Below, piece by piece: positions 53,105 to 61,977 of a stretch of 64,000 bases of DNA. Numbering within the stretch: position 1 is the stretch's first letter; every line of letters starts with the position of its first letter. This DNA is from Candidatus Magnetocorallium paracelense (lineage in GTDB: Bacteria > Nitrospirota > Thermodesulfovibrionia > Thermodesulfovibrionales > Magnetobacteriaceae): assembly GCA_029001845.1 (NCBI GenBank), contig JAREWP010000033.1, positions 124,001 to 188,000 of the forward strand. Direction: 5' to 3'. The position numbers and the translations under genes were made by a program. The notes under the pieces were generated by a model. That model saw only the letters and a program-made list of their open reading frames with translations, was not told the origin of the DNA and did not search any database.

Positions 53105-54352
53105 ATGGATATGTATAAAAATAAGAACGATCTTCTTTCCGGCGATATCGTAAAGTTCAGAAAGCTGGAAAGAATATTCCTTGAGAGATGCAGACAGTTC
53201 GGGTATAGGGAAATAAAGACCTCGACGATAGAGCCTCTTCATATTTTCACAACGGCGGAAGCTCTTTCTCCTGAATCACTGAAGAGAATTTACTCTTTCA
53301 TCGATTGGGGAGGCTGGAGCGGTGAACGAGTAGTTCTGAGACCGGACTCTACCGTATCGACGGCAAGGTACTACCTCGGTCATCTGAACGATGAACCACT
53401 TGCAAAGGTTTGCTATGTGGAGAACCACTTTTTCCTGGATGATACGGGACAAGGCGTTTCCGAGAGATGGCAGTTCGGGCTTGAAACCATTGGAGACGAT
53501 TCGTCGCTGTCCGATGTGGAAACTGTTTTTATTGCTTTCGATACCCTACATGCTGCAAAATTGCCAAAAACCTTTATTCATCTTTCCTATCCGAGAATTG
53601 TTAAAGAATGCATAAAACATACATTCCCCGAAGAGTCGGACAAACAAAGAGCACTGGAACTAATCAAGACCAACCGGTATGAAGAGCTGCAATCGTTAAA
53701 GACCGGGGAAAACGGGCTTGATACCCTGCTTACGCTTCTCCATTTCAAAGGCAAGGGCGCTTCTTTTTTAAAAAATATCAAAAGCAGCTTCAGCGAATCG
53801 GATGGCATACAACAATACCTCAACAGATTTATCGAAGTTTGCCTGGTCCTGGATCGACTGAATTGCAGTTATGAAATAAACTTTTCTCTTTCAAAAAATT
53901 TCGATTACTATACAGGAATACAATTTGAAATTCTCTCACGTCCACAAAAAAGATACGCCAGAGATGTCTTATGCTCCGGCGGTCGCTACAATAACCTGAT
54001 CGGCTCTCTGGGAAAGGGAGACAAAGAGACGCCTTCCGTCGGATTCGCTTTCTATATTAAAAACATCGTTGCTCTATTGCATCTCTCCCATGACAGCCTC
54101 CGTCATATCGCCATTACAATGAGTAATATTACACATCAGAACATGAACGGCGCCAGGGGACTGTGCAATAAACTAAGCAACCTTGGTTTTGTGGCCTCCA
54201 TTACTTTGAACGAGATAAAAAGAGAATATCGTGAAAAATACGGTCTCATTATCGAAGTGGACTACGATAAATTCAGGGACGGATACGCTGTTATCTACAG
54301 TCAGGATATCGGCAAATCTCTTCTAAAACAAATCTTCGGAGAATCATTCTGA
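53105..54352 (+). CDS. HisZ-like ATP phosphoribosyltransferase regulatory subunit homologue
   Basis: A class II synthetase-like protein of the HisZ type. It has a class II core with LRPDSTVSTARYY (about 78-90), FDYYTGIQFEI (about 266-276) and GGRYNNLIG (about 292-300). At the position of the HisRS catalytic Arg-Gly (RGLDYYT) it has KNFDYYT, so tRNA charging is unlikely. The C-terminal ~80 residues (about 333-415) recall an anticodon-type domain, unusual for HisZ, which normally lacks it. HisZ forms the octameric ATP-phosphoribosyltransferase with short HisG. Here two HisG-like genes follow. Confidence 0.8.
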   Translation: MDMYKNKNDLLSGDIVKFRKLERIFLERCRQFGYREIKTSTIEPLHIFTTAEALSPESLKRIYSFIDWGGWSGERVVLRPDSTVSTARYYLGHLNDEPLAKVCYVENHFFLDDTGQGVSERWQFGLETIGDDSSLSDVETVFIAFDTLHAAKLPKTFIHLSYPRIVKECIKHTFPEESDKQRALELIKTNRYEELQSLKTGENGLDTLLTLLHFKGKGASFLKNIKSSFSESDGIQQYLNRFIEVCLVLDRLNCSYEINFSLSKNFDYYTGIQFEILSRPQKRYARDVLCSGGRYNNLIGSLGKGDKETPSVGFAFYIKNIVALLHLSHDSLRHIAITMSNITHQNMNGARGLCNKLSNLGFVASITLNEIKREYREKYGLIIEVDYDKFRDGYAVIYSQDIGKSLLKQIFGESF

Positions 54353-54354
54353 TT

Positions 54355-55023
54355 ATGAAAGAGACTTCTCTGTGTCTGCCAAAGGGAGATAACCTGAAAG
54401 CCGTTTCCGCGATCCTGGAGGAGATATCCTTTCCCATAGAAGGGTATACATCGGACAACCGGACCTATCGCCCTGTAATTGAAACACTGAAAAATACCAG
54501 GGCTAAGATATTCGCGGAAAAGGATGTGGCCATTCAGGTATCGGTAGGCAATTACGACATCGGTTTTTGCAGTCTCGACTGGATAGAGGAACAACTGGCG
54601 AAATCTCCGAAATCGGATCTCAAGATTTTGAAGAGAGTGGGAAGGAGTTATAAAAAAATATTCGCCTGCTGTCACAAAAGTTTTAAAGGGGAGAGCATCG
54701 AAGAGTTCTTGAAACTTCACGATGACTGCAGAATTATCAGCGAATACCCCGGTATTTCGGAACACTTCGCTATTGACAGGGGAATGAAGAAATACACAAT
54801 CTTTCCGGCATGGGGAAGCGTGGAAGTCTATCCTCCCGAACATGGGGAAATCGTTATCCTTGCCGCAGAGGACGATAAATCTCTTGAACCTCTGAATCTG
54901 AAACCATTGGATTTGATACTGGAATCGGAACTTTGTATTATTATTAACCAAAGGGCCTATGAAACAAGGGATATCTCTACGGTTCTGAACTTTTTCAGAA
55001 AAATCGAGGTAAAGGAAAAATGA
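54355..55023 (+). CDS. HisG-like protein A, ATP phosphoribosyltransferase fold with degenerate PRPP loop
   Basis: A 222-residue protein aligning to the short-form HisG. It has an LPKG motif (residues 8-11), YDIGFCSLDWIEEQ (about 67-80), IISEYPGISEHF (about 127-138) and GSVEV (about 154-158). The PRPP-binding loop, normally D-I-V-S-T-G-x-T-L, reads instead LAAEDDKSL (about 169-177), so the T-G pair is lost. It probably has no own transferase activity, or uses a different ligand. The family role is ATP plus PRPP to phosphoribosyl-ATP, the first step of histidine synthesis. It overlaps the next gene by four bases. Confidence 0.75.
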   Translation: MKETSLCLPKGDNLKAVSAILEEISFPIEGYTSDNRTYRPVIETLKNTRAKIFAEKDVAIQVSVGNYDIGFCSLDWIEEQLAKSPKSDLKILKRVGRSYKKIFACCHKSFKGESIEEFLKLHDDCRIISEYPGISEHFAIDRGMKKYTIFPAWGSVEVYPPEHGEIVILAAEDDKSLEPLNLKPLDLILESELCIIINQRAYETRDISTVLNFFRKIEVKEK

Positions 55024-55730
55024 TAAATCTGGCCATTCCCGACGGTCACCAAATGAAGCATGTCCTAAAGTTTTTCGATAACATAGGATTATGTCTGGAT
55101 GGTTATAACAACGGAACTCTGAATCGCAGACCTCTTCTGCCGCCGGATAGGGCGCCGAAAATGCTGAAGTCTCCTGAATCGATTTATACAAAGGTTATCA
55201 GACCTCAGGATATGCCCACCCATGTGGCCTCCAATGATTTCGATCTGGGCATAACAGGTACGGACTGGTTAAAGGAGCATACCATACGCTTTCCCTTAAG
55301 CCCGGTGGAAAAACTGCTTGGTCTTGGTTTCGGTAAAGTCAGAATCGTAGCGGCGCTTCATGAATCTCTGCCGGTATACTCCATAGAGGAACTGCGCAAT
55401 TTTCTTTCCTCCTTTACTCCCCTCGATTACTTCAGAATCGCCTCTGAATACACTTATATTGCCGACGATTACGCCAGGAGAAAAAAACTCCACAAGTACA
55501 GAGTGATCATGACCTACGGCGCGACCGAGTCACTCATACCGGAAGACGCTGAAATGATTTTGGAAAATACCGAAACAGGCAGTACTCTCCGTAAGAACCG
55601 CCTTAGGATTATCGACACTCTTTTCGAGTCCGAAGGGTGTCTGATTGTCAATAAAAACAGTCTTGACAACAAAGAAAAAAAAGGCGTTATAGAATCGCTT
55701 TGCGATCTGTTTCAAAGGGGCCTTACATAG
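55020..55730 (+). CDS. HisG-like protein B, ATP phosphoribosyltransferase fold with PRPP loop kept
   Basis: A 236-residue paralogue of the preceding gene. It has a LAIPDGH start (lysine of PKG replaced by Asp), FDLGITGTDWLKEH (about 74-87) and an IASEYTYIADDYA block (about 140-152). The PRPP loop ENTETGSTL (residues 182-190) is recognisable, with Asp to Glu at its first position. It starts in an ATGA overlap with the previous gene. With the HisZ-like protein it could form a heteromeric assembly; the true substrate may not be ATP. Confidence 0.75.
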   Translation: MINLAIPDGHQMKHVLKFFDNIGLCLDGYNNGTLNRRPLLPPDRAPKMLKSPESIYTKVIRPQDMPTHVASNDFDLGITGTDWLKEHTIRFPLSPVEKLLGLGFGKVRIVAALHESLPVYSIEELRNFLSSFTPLDYFRIASEYTYIADDYARRKKLHKYRVIMTYGATESLIPEDAEMILENTETGSTLRKNRLRIIDTLFESEGCLIVNKNSLDNKEKKGVIESLCDLFQRGLT

Positions 55731-55733
55731 AAC

Positions 55734-56969
55734 ATGAGATATCAGAACAATATAAAGCTTACTGAAGAGAATTATATTCAATATAAAAACCCCTTCATAA
55801 AACTTTATGTCGAAGCTTTTTCGGGAATTCTCGACAAAGAAGAACTGAATCCCGATGAGATAGAGAAGAAAATCAAGCGTTGGCTCTCCCATAAGGACAA
55901 CCTTATTCTCCTTAAGTTTGAAAACGATCATCTTGCAGCCTTCTGTGCAGGATACAACACCTGTTGCGCGGAAAGCCAAAAAAACAACACCGGGAAGACA
56001 AAAGATATCTGGGAGACATTTTGCGGACTTGGTCATTTTAGAGAGGAGCAGGAGACAAAGGAACTCTATTTTATAGACAGTCCTGTCGCATCGCAGCAAT
56101 ACAAAGACCGAGGCTATGTAGAAGAATTAATCGAACAGGTAATTTTTTCCAAGAGTGACGACTATTGTCGTTTTTTATTAATGACCCACAGACGGGAGAA
56201 AGAGCTGGAGATTTATAAAGAGAGGTTTCGTTTCATCCCTCTTGAGTATCCGGGCCCTGACAAAGGATTTACTTTTCTCGAGTTAAACAGAGCAGTTAAA
56301 AAGGTCACCTACATGATGCTCCTCGCAACCGTTGTAAAGGAGTGTGGAGAGGAGTTGACAGAGGCGAATTATTATGATAGTGATATTATCCTGAGACAAT
56401 CGGAAATCGGCCTGACCCCTTACAATGGGGATCGTGGATTTGGCAGGGTACGAAAAACCGTGGCCGAGAAACTGAGCATTGTTAATTCGAAGTTAAAGAC
56501 CTATAACAGGGATCAGGGGACAGATTACAGACTCCTCCTGTTACAAGGTTACAAGAGTTTGGAATCTCAGAATGAAGCATTTCATGCTTACAGGCAAAAG
56601 CTGGCTCAAAGGAGACTGCAATTCAATAACCTATATGATTTTATTGAAGAAATCCACAGACATGTCGCCGTTCCCACTGTGGCCGGCTATCCCACCGGAG
56701 GCGCAGTAAACGTCACGATCTTTGACAACCAAAACAGATCCTTCCCGGACATGGGTTCTCACCTTTACGAATATACATCGGATAAAACAACATGGGACGT
56801 AAAAGGTCTTACTCCGGAACAAAAGGCCAACAGGCAGTTACTATTTGACCTGATGACCGGCCAGGGATTCGCCCCGTTTCACGACGAGTGGTGGCGTTAC
56901 TCCTACGGAGACAGAGAGTGGGCCGTATATTACAACGAACCACACGCCATTTACGATCATCTGGTCTGA
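55734..56969 (+). CDS. GNAT domain fused to a D-Ala-D-Ala dipeptidase (VanX/DdpX)-like domain lacking the zinc ligands
   Basis: A 411-residue protein. Residues about 1-185 look like a GNAT acetyltransferase fold, with the CoA-loop-like block SQQYKDRGYVEELIE at 120-134. Residues about 205-411 resemble VanX/DdpX: LLLLQGYKSLESQNEAF (about 267-283), AGYPTGGAVN (317-326), PDMGSHLYEY (338-347) and DEWWRYSYG (384-392). In VanX the zinc ligands are His, Asp and His in SxHxxGxAxD and ExxH. Here they are Tyr319, Asn326 and Arg388, while Glu385 remains and the catalytic Arg is Lys274. So it is unlikely to be a zinc dipeptidase. It is the last gene of the hisS-HisZ-HisG-HisG run. Function unknown. Confidence 0.7.
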   Translation: MRYQNNIKLTEENYIQYKNPFIKLYVEAFSGILDKEELNPDEIEKKIKRWLSHKDNLILLKFENDHLAAFCAGYNTCCAESQKNNTGKTKDIWETFCGLGHFREEQETKELYFIDSPVASQQYKDRGYVEELIEQVIFSKSDDYCRFLLMTHRREKELEIYKERFRFIPLEYPGPDKGFTFLELNRAVKKVTYMMLLATVVKECGEELTEANYYDSDIILRQSEIGLTPYNGDRGFGRVRKTVAEKLSIVNSKLKTYNRDQGTDYRLLLLQGYKSLESQNEAFHAYRQKLAQRRLQFNNLYDFIEEIHRHVAVPTVAGYPTGGAVNVTIFDNQNRSFPDMGSHLYEYTSDKTTWDVKGLTPEQKANRQLLFDLMTGQGFAPFHDEWWRYSYGDREWAVYYNEPHAIYDHLV

Positions 56970-57051
56970 ACCGAACGCTGTCCCCCTAAAACAAGAGGGA
57001 GCATCCCATTGTCTAAGGTGTAATTTCAATATTTTTTTGTAGTTGGGCGGG

Positions 57052-58707
57052 TTAACTGTATCGATTTTTTAAGTCCTTCAGTCTTTCCTTTGCCTTTTCC
57101 ACCCACTCTTGTTGAGAAGGCGAGTCCTGAGCCGCTTTTAAATATCTCTGCCATGACTTGATGGCCTTTTTCATATCTCCATAGTCTTCGAATGAGAGAG
57201 CAAGGTTATAATAGGCCTCTGCATATTTGGGATTAATTTTTATGGCGGCGATGTGATCTTTGATGGCCTGCTCCAGATTCCCCTGCTCGTAATAGATATT
57301 TCCTCTGTTATAGTATGCCTTTGCATACCCCTTTTTGTACTTAATAGCGTTATCATAATCGTTTATAGCCTTGTCCGACTCACCTACAGCTCTGTAAGCC
57401 AGCCCTCTGTTATAATATGCCTCGATATAGTTGGACTTCAATTTTATCGCCTCGTCGTAATCTTTTATTGCAGCTTCGAATTCCGACATTGTGTGGTATG
57501 TTATGCCGCGATTATAATATGCTTCCGCATAGGTAGGTTTAAGCCGAATCGCCTCATTGTAATCCTTTAGCGCGCTTTCCTGTTTCTTTAAAGCGCGATA
57601 GACGATGCCTCTGTTGTGATAGGCCTCTGCGTAATAAGGCTCCTTTGCAAGGGCTTCGTTATAACACTCCATGGCTTCATTGTGATGGCCCAGGTTATAG
57701 AGGGATATCCCTTTGTTTACAAGCTCCCAGACCTCCATATTTCCTTCCTCATCTTCCTCTTTAAGCTCCTCCCCGGTTAACTCACCGTAAATCCTGCCGA
57801 TATCCTGCCTGAGGGTCTTAAAATCCTTGTATCTCTCTTCCTTCTCTTTACTGAGACACTTTAAAATAATCTGATTGATGACTTTCGGTATATATGTTAC
57901 AGGAGCAGGCGCTTCTTTAAGGTGCCTTCCCATGAATTCCGCCAGATTGGAACAAACAAAGGGAGGTTTACCGGTGATCATTTCATAAAAAACGCAACCG
58001 AATGCATAGATGTCCGTTCTGATGTCAATATCCTTACCCAACCACTGCTCAGGAGACATATATGCCGGAGTCCCCATAATGGTGCCCGGCATTGTAAGCT
58101 CCATATTTTGTTGATTTATATCGATGCTTAGGGTCTTTGTCAGCTCCTCGCCTTCAATGTCGCGTAAAATTTTGACCAGTCCGAAATCGGTTATTTTTAC
58201 TTTCATATCCGCCGTGATCATTATATTGTCGGGTTTTATGTCCCTGTAAACAAAAGGTTTCTTCATCCTGGCGAACTTTTCCTGGGCATAGATCATACCT
58301 GCGCAGAACTGGGCGGCCACATTGAGGGCCATATTCATATCGAGCCCCATGCTTTTTATCCAGCCTTTCAGATCGGGACCGAATTTTTCATGACCGGTAA
58401 TATATTCAAGAAATATAAAAGGCCTGCCGTCGATCTTATAGACATAATAAGCCTTTACTATGTTTGTGTGCTTTTCGAGCCTCACCCATGTTTCCGCTTC
58501 CAGCATGAATCTGTTTACGAGCATTGGGGTGGAGAGATATTTGTCCTGGAGAGTTTTTAAGGCTACGGGAGTTTTGAATTCATGGTCATAGCAGAGGTAA
58601 ACAACACCCATTCCACCCGATTTAATGTCATGAATTTCATACCGGTCTTCAATCTTATAGCCGACACTCCATTTATCGGAGGGAGTATTGTTACGGTCTG
58701 TTGTCAT
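57052..58707 (-). CDS. Ser/Thr protein kinase with C-terminal TPR repeats
   Basis: A 551-residue protein. An N-terminal Hanks-type kinase (about residues 15-310) has VALKTL (Lys about 47), YRDIKPDNIMI (catalytic Asp about 151), DFGLVKI (about 173) and GTPAYMSPEQW (about 209). The HRD motif is YRD. Seven or so TPRs occupy about 325-540, with tell-tale YAEAYYNRG steps. It should be active. It follows an HDOD-GAF gene by 45 bases on the same strand and so probably shares a promoter. Target unknown. Convergent with the GNAT/VanX-like gene. Confidence 0.9.
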   Translation of the reverse strand: MTTDRNNTPSDKWSVGYKIEDRYEIHDIKSGGMGVVYLCYDHEFKTPVALKTLQDKYLSTPMLVNRFMLEAETWVRLEKHTNIVKAYYVYKIDGRPFIFLEYITGHEKFGPDLKGWIKSMGLDMNMALNVAAQFCAGMIYAQEKFARMKKPFVYRDIKPDNIMITADMKVKITDFGLVKILRDIEGEELTKTLSIDINQQNMELTMPGTIMGTPAYMSPEQWLGKDIDIRTDIYAFGCVFYEMITGKPPFVCSNLAEFMGRHLKEAPAPVTYIPKVINQIILKCLSKEKEERYKDFKTLRQDIGRIYGELTGEELKEEDEEGNMEVWELVNKGISLYNLGHHNEAMECYNEALAKEPYYAEAYHNRGIVYRALKKQESALKDYNEAIRLKPTYAEAYYNRGITYHTMSEFEAAIKDYDEAIKLKSNYIEAYYNRGLAYRAVGESDKAINDYDNAIKYKKGYAKAYYNRGNIYYEQGNLEQAIKDHIAAIKINPKYAEAYYNLALSFEDYGDMKKAIKSWQRYLKAAQDSPSQQEWVEKAKERLKDLKNRYS

Positions 58708-58752
58708 TTTTCAGATGCAGTATGACAGGGGCGTGCTCCCGGGGTGTTTTGT

Positions 58753-60357
58753 CTAGAGACTCTGTTTTATTGCCATAACCGCCTGATTTCTCAGAGTCTT
58801 TAAAAGAGTCAGTTGCTGAGGCGGAATGTTTATTTTTCCGGCATTGGTGTTATCAGCATAAATCATTCCAACAGGAACGTTGTTTATGATTAAAGGAAAT
58901 ACGATGAATGTCTCGGCGTCCAGAGCTTTTCTGTACCATTCGGGGATATAATTCCTTATTCTCGGTTCATTGATATCTTTCAGAAAAATATCCGATTCCT
59001 TGGAAAGAGCGACATTAAAGACATCTTGGGAATCTCCGATCTTAAATTGAAAGGATGAAACGACTTTGTCAATATCGGCGCCAAAGCCGAATCTGCCCAT
59101 CATCGTCGGCGTCCTGGTATCTTTTATGCAAATCAGGGCTCTTGTAGATTTCAGTCCCCTGTACATAATCTCCAGAATCATGCGAAGAATGTCGTTTATC
59201 GAGAAGTCAGCTCCCAACAAAGAGTTGGTTACATCCTGTATACCCCTTGTTAGGATGGCGTCCGGATCGTCGCTCAGCTCCGATTCACCGCTTGTAACGA
59301 TTATGTCCAGCGCCTGAGTGCTGGCAAGGTCGAGATCAGTATCGGAAGAAGGCATTATGGTCTCTCCTTCGGGCAGTTCGTCTATCTGTTCGCCCCTGGA
59401 GACCTTGGACATTTTATTAATAAAATTGCTCTGGCCCATATTGAAACTGTAAAGTTTAGAGTATTCGTCCATCTCTTGCAAAGAGGCGTCGATTAACCCC
59501 ATAATTTCGCTTTCGTCCATGGAAAAACACTTGTCGAATCTCTCTCTCAGCGTATTTAACGCCTTTCTCTGTCGCTCCGGATCTCCTTCAAGATTATTGA
59601 TTACAGTACTGAGTTCATTTGAGAAGGAGGTTACTACCTGATATTTTTGAGCGGCGCCGGCGGGTTTTTCCACCTTTGTTTTAGGTAATCTGTGCATGCT
59701 TGTCACAATCTGGTCAGGAAACTGCCATCCCTTTGCAATACTGGCCCCCAGTTTTTCATAAGAAAGCCCCAGAACGCCACGTGACGCCGTATCTTCGTCT
59801 ACGCCCTTTTGCCTGACAATGGTTTTAATCTTTTTCGCTTCTTCAGGCAGATAGAATGAGGCCAGTAGTTTGCCGAGATTGTAAAACATCGAGCATATGA
59901 AAACCTCTTCCTTATCCCTTATTTCGACTTTCCCGGCTATCTGTTTGGATATAATGCCGCTCATAAAGGCTATCAATATATTGTCTTTCACGTCTGCGGC
60001 GGCGTCCTTATTTTGGAGGTGATCAAAGAGCTTCATGGTGAGAGCTATATTTCGGACCTGCTCGAAACCCAGTATAAAAACGGCGCGTGAAATAGTGCTG
60101 ATTCTTTCTCCAAGTTGGTATTGGCTGTAATAAACGGAGTTTATGAGCTTTAAAAGTTTATTGGAAAGCGCGTAATCGTTAAGAATGGTATTGGTCAACT
60201 CGGTAACGGAAGCGTCACTGGCGTCGGAGGTTTGTTTGTTAATGATGTGCATCGTATGGGAAAGCGCAGGGAAATCACTGTTTTCCTTCATCCTCTGCTG
60301 AAGGAGCTTTACGGTTTTATGGATATGCTGTTCCGTACTTTTATTGCTTTGTGCCAT
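58753..60357 (-). CDS. HDOD domain protein with C-terminal GAF domain
   Basis: A 534-residue signalling protein. An HDOD domain spans about residues 20-215 (SNKLLKLINSVYYSQYQLGE, ISTISRAVFILG) and a GAF-type sensor about 385-530 (LLGADFSINDILRMILEIM at its start). A linker with acidic stretches joins them. It probably senses a ligand and signals by binding partners, since HDOD hydrolase activity is usually missing. It is co-oriented with the kinase gene downstream, so the pair may form one pathway. Confidence 0.88.
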   Translation of the reverse strand: MAQSNKSTEQHIHKTVKLLQQRMKENSDFPALSHTMHIINKQTSDASDASVTELTNTILNDYALSNKLLKLINSVYYSQYQLGERISTISRAVFILGFEQVRNIALTMKLFDHLQNKDAAADVKDNILIAFMSGIISKQIAGKVEIRDKEEVFICSMFYNLGKLLASFYLPEEAKKIKTIVRQKGVDEDTASRGVLGLSYEKLGASIAKGWQFPDQIVTSMHRLPKTKVEKPAGAAQKYQVVTSFSNELSTVINNLEGDPERQRKALNTLRERFDKCFSMDESEIMGLIDASLQEMDEYSKLYSFNMGQSNFINKMSKVSRGEQIDELPEGETIMPSSDTDLDLASTQALDIIVTSGESELSDDPDAILTRGIQDVTNSLLGADFSINDILRMILEIMYRGLKSTRALICIKDTRTPTMMGRFGFGADIDKVVSSFQFKIGDSQDVFNVALSKESDIFLKDINEPRIRNYIPEWYRKALDAETFIVFPLIINNVPVGMIYADNTNAGKINIPPQQLTLLKTLRNQAVMAIKQSL

Positions 60358-60645
60358 GATTTTAAGAATTAGTCAGCGCCTGAAATTTTAAAAGTTTTTA
60401 ACAAGTATAGACTTTTAAAAAAGAGATTGAAAGGAGCTTTTGACGGTTTATAAAAGAGGCCTGTAAAGGCAATCGATTAATTTATAGGATACACTATCAA
60501 TAATGATTAACACAAGGCAATAAGCATTTAATGTTCAGCTGAGCAGGGGCGAATAAAATTTAACTCCGAAAATAGACGAATGCTTCTAACCATTTTATGC
60601 TTTGTGGTGACTCGGAGAGTCACGGACGTTTAACCCGATTACAAA
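60358..60645. repeat. Intergenic region with dispersed repeat and hairpin
   Basis: Contains TATGCTTTGTGGTGAC (60596-60611), related to copies at 20987-21004 and 32591-32606. It is followed by a perfect seven-base stem GTGACTC/GAGTCAC (60607-60623). No gene is seen. The hairpin lies 20 bases beyond the stop of the DUF4126 gene and lacks a T-run, so terminator activity is not certain. Confidence 0.5.
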
Positions 60646-61632
60646 TCATCGGGAATTTGTTTTCTCTTTTAAAAACTCCGCCACAGCCATTACCTGAAGA
60701 GTTCTGTTTTTAAAAAAAATAAACTCCCCGGAAATTTCGTTATCACGGAAATGTATGATATCGAAGAGAAGTTTTTTTTCGGTCTTTACTTTACTTTTCC
60801 CTGAAAAGGCGGATACCCATGCCCTGATTTTGAAAAATTTCCTGTAAACAAAAAACAACTCTCTCTCTGTAATTACAATAAATCCGCTTCTGTATCTGCC
60901 TGCTTCCTTTATGCCCATGACTCTGCACGGCAGGCAACAGTGCATTTCATCTCCATTGCCAAGATAATTCTCTAAACAGTCTTCGTAACGATCAGGGATA
61001 AATTCAATTAACGTTTCCGCTTTTTTTTGTGTGAAGAAGGTGGAAAGCCTTACAGGAACAGCCTTTAGAACCATTACCGTAATTCTGAACAAACCGGGGC
61101 CGTACAGCAGCAGCAGGAGAATGAAAAACAGTGACAGAACCGATGAAACAACAGGATGGGCAAGGGACGCCCATGCCAGAGCGGCTACGGCAATATCTTC
61201 TCCTACGCTGACTGCCGTATTTGAAAAAGGTTCGGGGCTCATATTGACCACCAGCCTGGTTCCCATTTTTACGGTATGAGTGCAAAGAGCAAGAAAGGAA
61301 CATAATAAAACCGTTATGATTTCGATGCTTTGATCGCTTTCTCCCATTGCAGTCAATGTAATAAACGCAGACCCCACAGGTCTGATAAAGGTATGCAATG
61401 AATCCCAGAGAGTATCGAATCCGGGGATTTTGTCGGCAAAAAACTCCACAATATAAAGTAATATGGCAAGAGCTATGATATTGTCATTGTTAAATGCCTG
61501 AAATTCAACGGGCAGGCCCTTTACAACATCGTACTTTGTAACAAGTCCGACAACGGCGACTGTGGCGTAGAGGTTTATTCCCGATGTCAGCGACAGTCCC
61601 ATCAGAGTGCTTAACTTAATCAAGGCGTCCAT
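60646..61632 (-). CDS. DUF4126 membrane protein with C-terminal PH-like domain
   Basis: A 328-residue protein. The N-terminal 200 residues hold about five hydrophobic helices of the DUF4126 type (GINLYATVAVVGLV, FFADKIPGFDTLWDSLHTFI). The C-terminal ~110 residues are soluble and look like a small PH-like beta domain (FIVITERELFFVYRKFF). No function is known for DUF4126 proteins. It is divergent from the YeeE pair. Confidence 0.75.
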   Translation of the reverse strand: MDALIKLSTLMGLSLTSGINLYATVAVVGLVTKYDVVKGLPVEFQAFNNDNIIALAILLYIVEFFADKIPGFDTLWDSLHTFIRPVGSAFITLTAMGESDQSIEIITVLLCSFLALCTHTVKMGTRLVVNMSPEPFSNTAVSVGEDIAVAALAWASLAHPVVSSVLSLFFILLLLLYGPGLFRITVMVLKAVPVRLSTFFTQKKAETLIEFIPDRYEDCLENYLGNGDEMHCCLPCRVMGIKEAGRYRSGFIVITERELFFVYRKFFKIRAWVSAFSGKSKVKTEKKLLFDIIHFRDNEISGEFIFFKNRTLQVMAVAEFLKEKTNSR

Positions 61633-61977
61633 ACTTGTTATGTCTCCGTGATTGCAGTGATTTTGCTTGACAAAATAGTGAAAATGCTATAGTCTAATAT
61701 TGTGTTGCCCGTATAAGGATTGTTCTAATTATAACCTGAACAGATACAAATTTGCATTCAGAAGATGCGAAGAATCTAATTATTGTTTCAATCCGCTAAA
61801 CGTTAAAAAGAAAGTAACGACACCGGTATATCTACTGAAGGCTAAAGCAAAAGAACAAAGAACCCGGATGCGTTGGCTAATAAAAAGCTAACAGTACTCA
61901 GCCTTCAGTCTATACACCTAAGTAATTACAAAATAAATACAATTACATAAAAGCTTCAATTATAAGGAGGATGGTGA
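61633..61977. repeat. Intergenic region with 'ctgaaggctaa' repeat remnants before the YeeE pair
   Basis: CTGAAGGCTAAAG (from 61838) faces TCAGCCTTCAGTCTATACACC (61898-61918), the same right-hand block as at 3313-3333. The only frame here (61700-61891) runs through this repeat. The start of the first YeeE gene is preceded by AAGGAGG at 61962-61968. Confidence 0.55.

Noticed and set aside
54301-55191. Long frame on the minus strand across the HisG-like genes
   Set aside because: Antisense to three better supported genes, with an amino-acid mix typical of a shadow frame.
61700-61891. 63-codon frame before the YeeE pair
   Set aside because: It runs through repeat sequence and has no recognisable feature.
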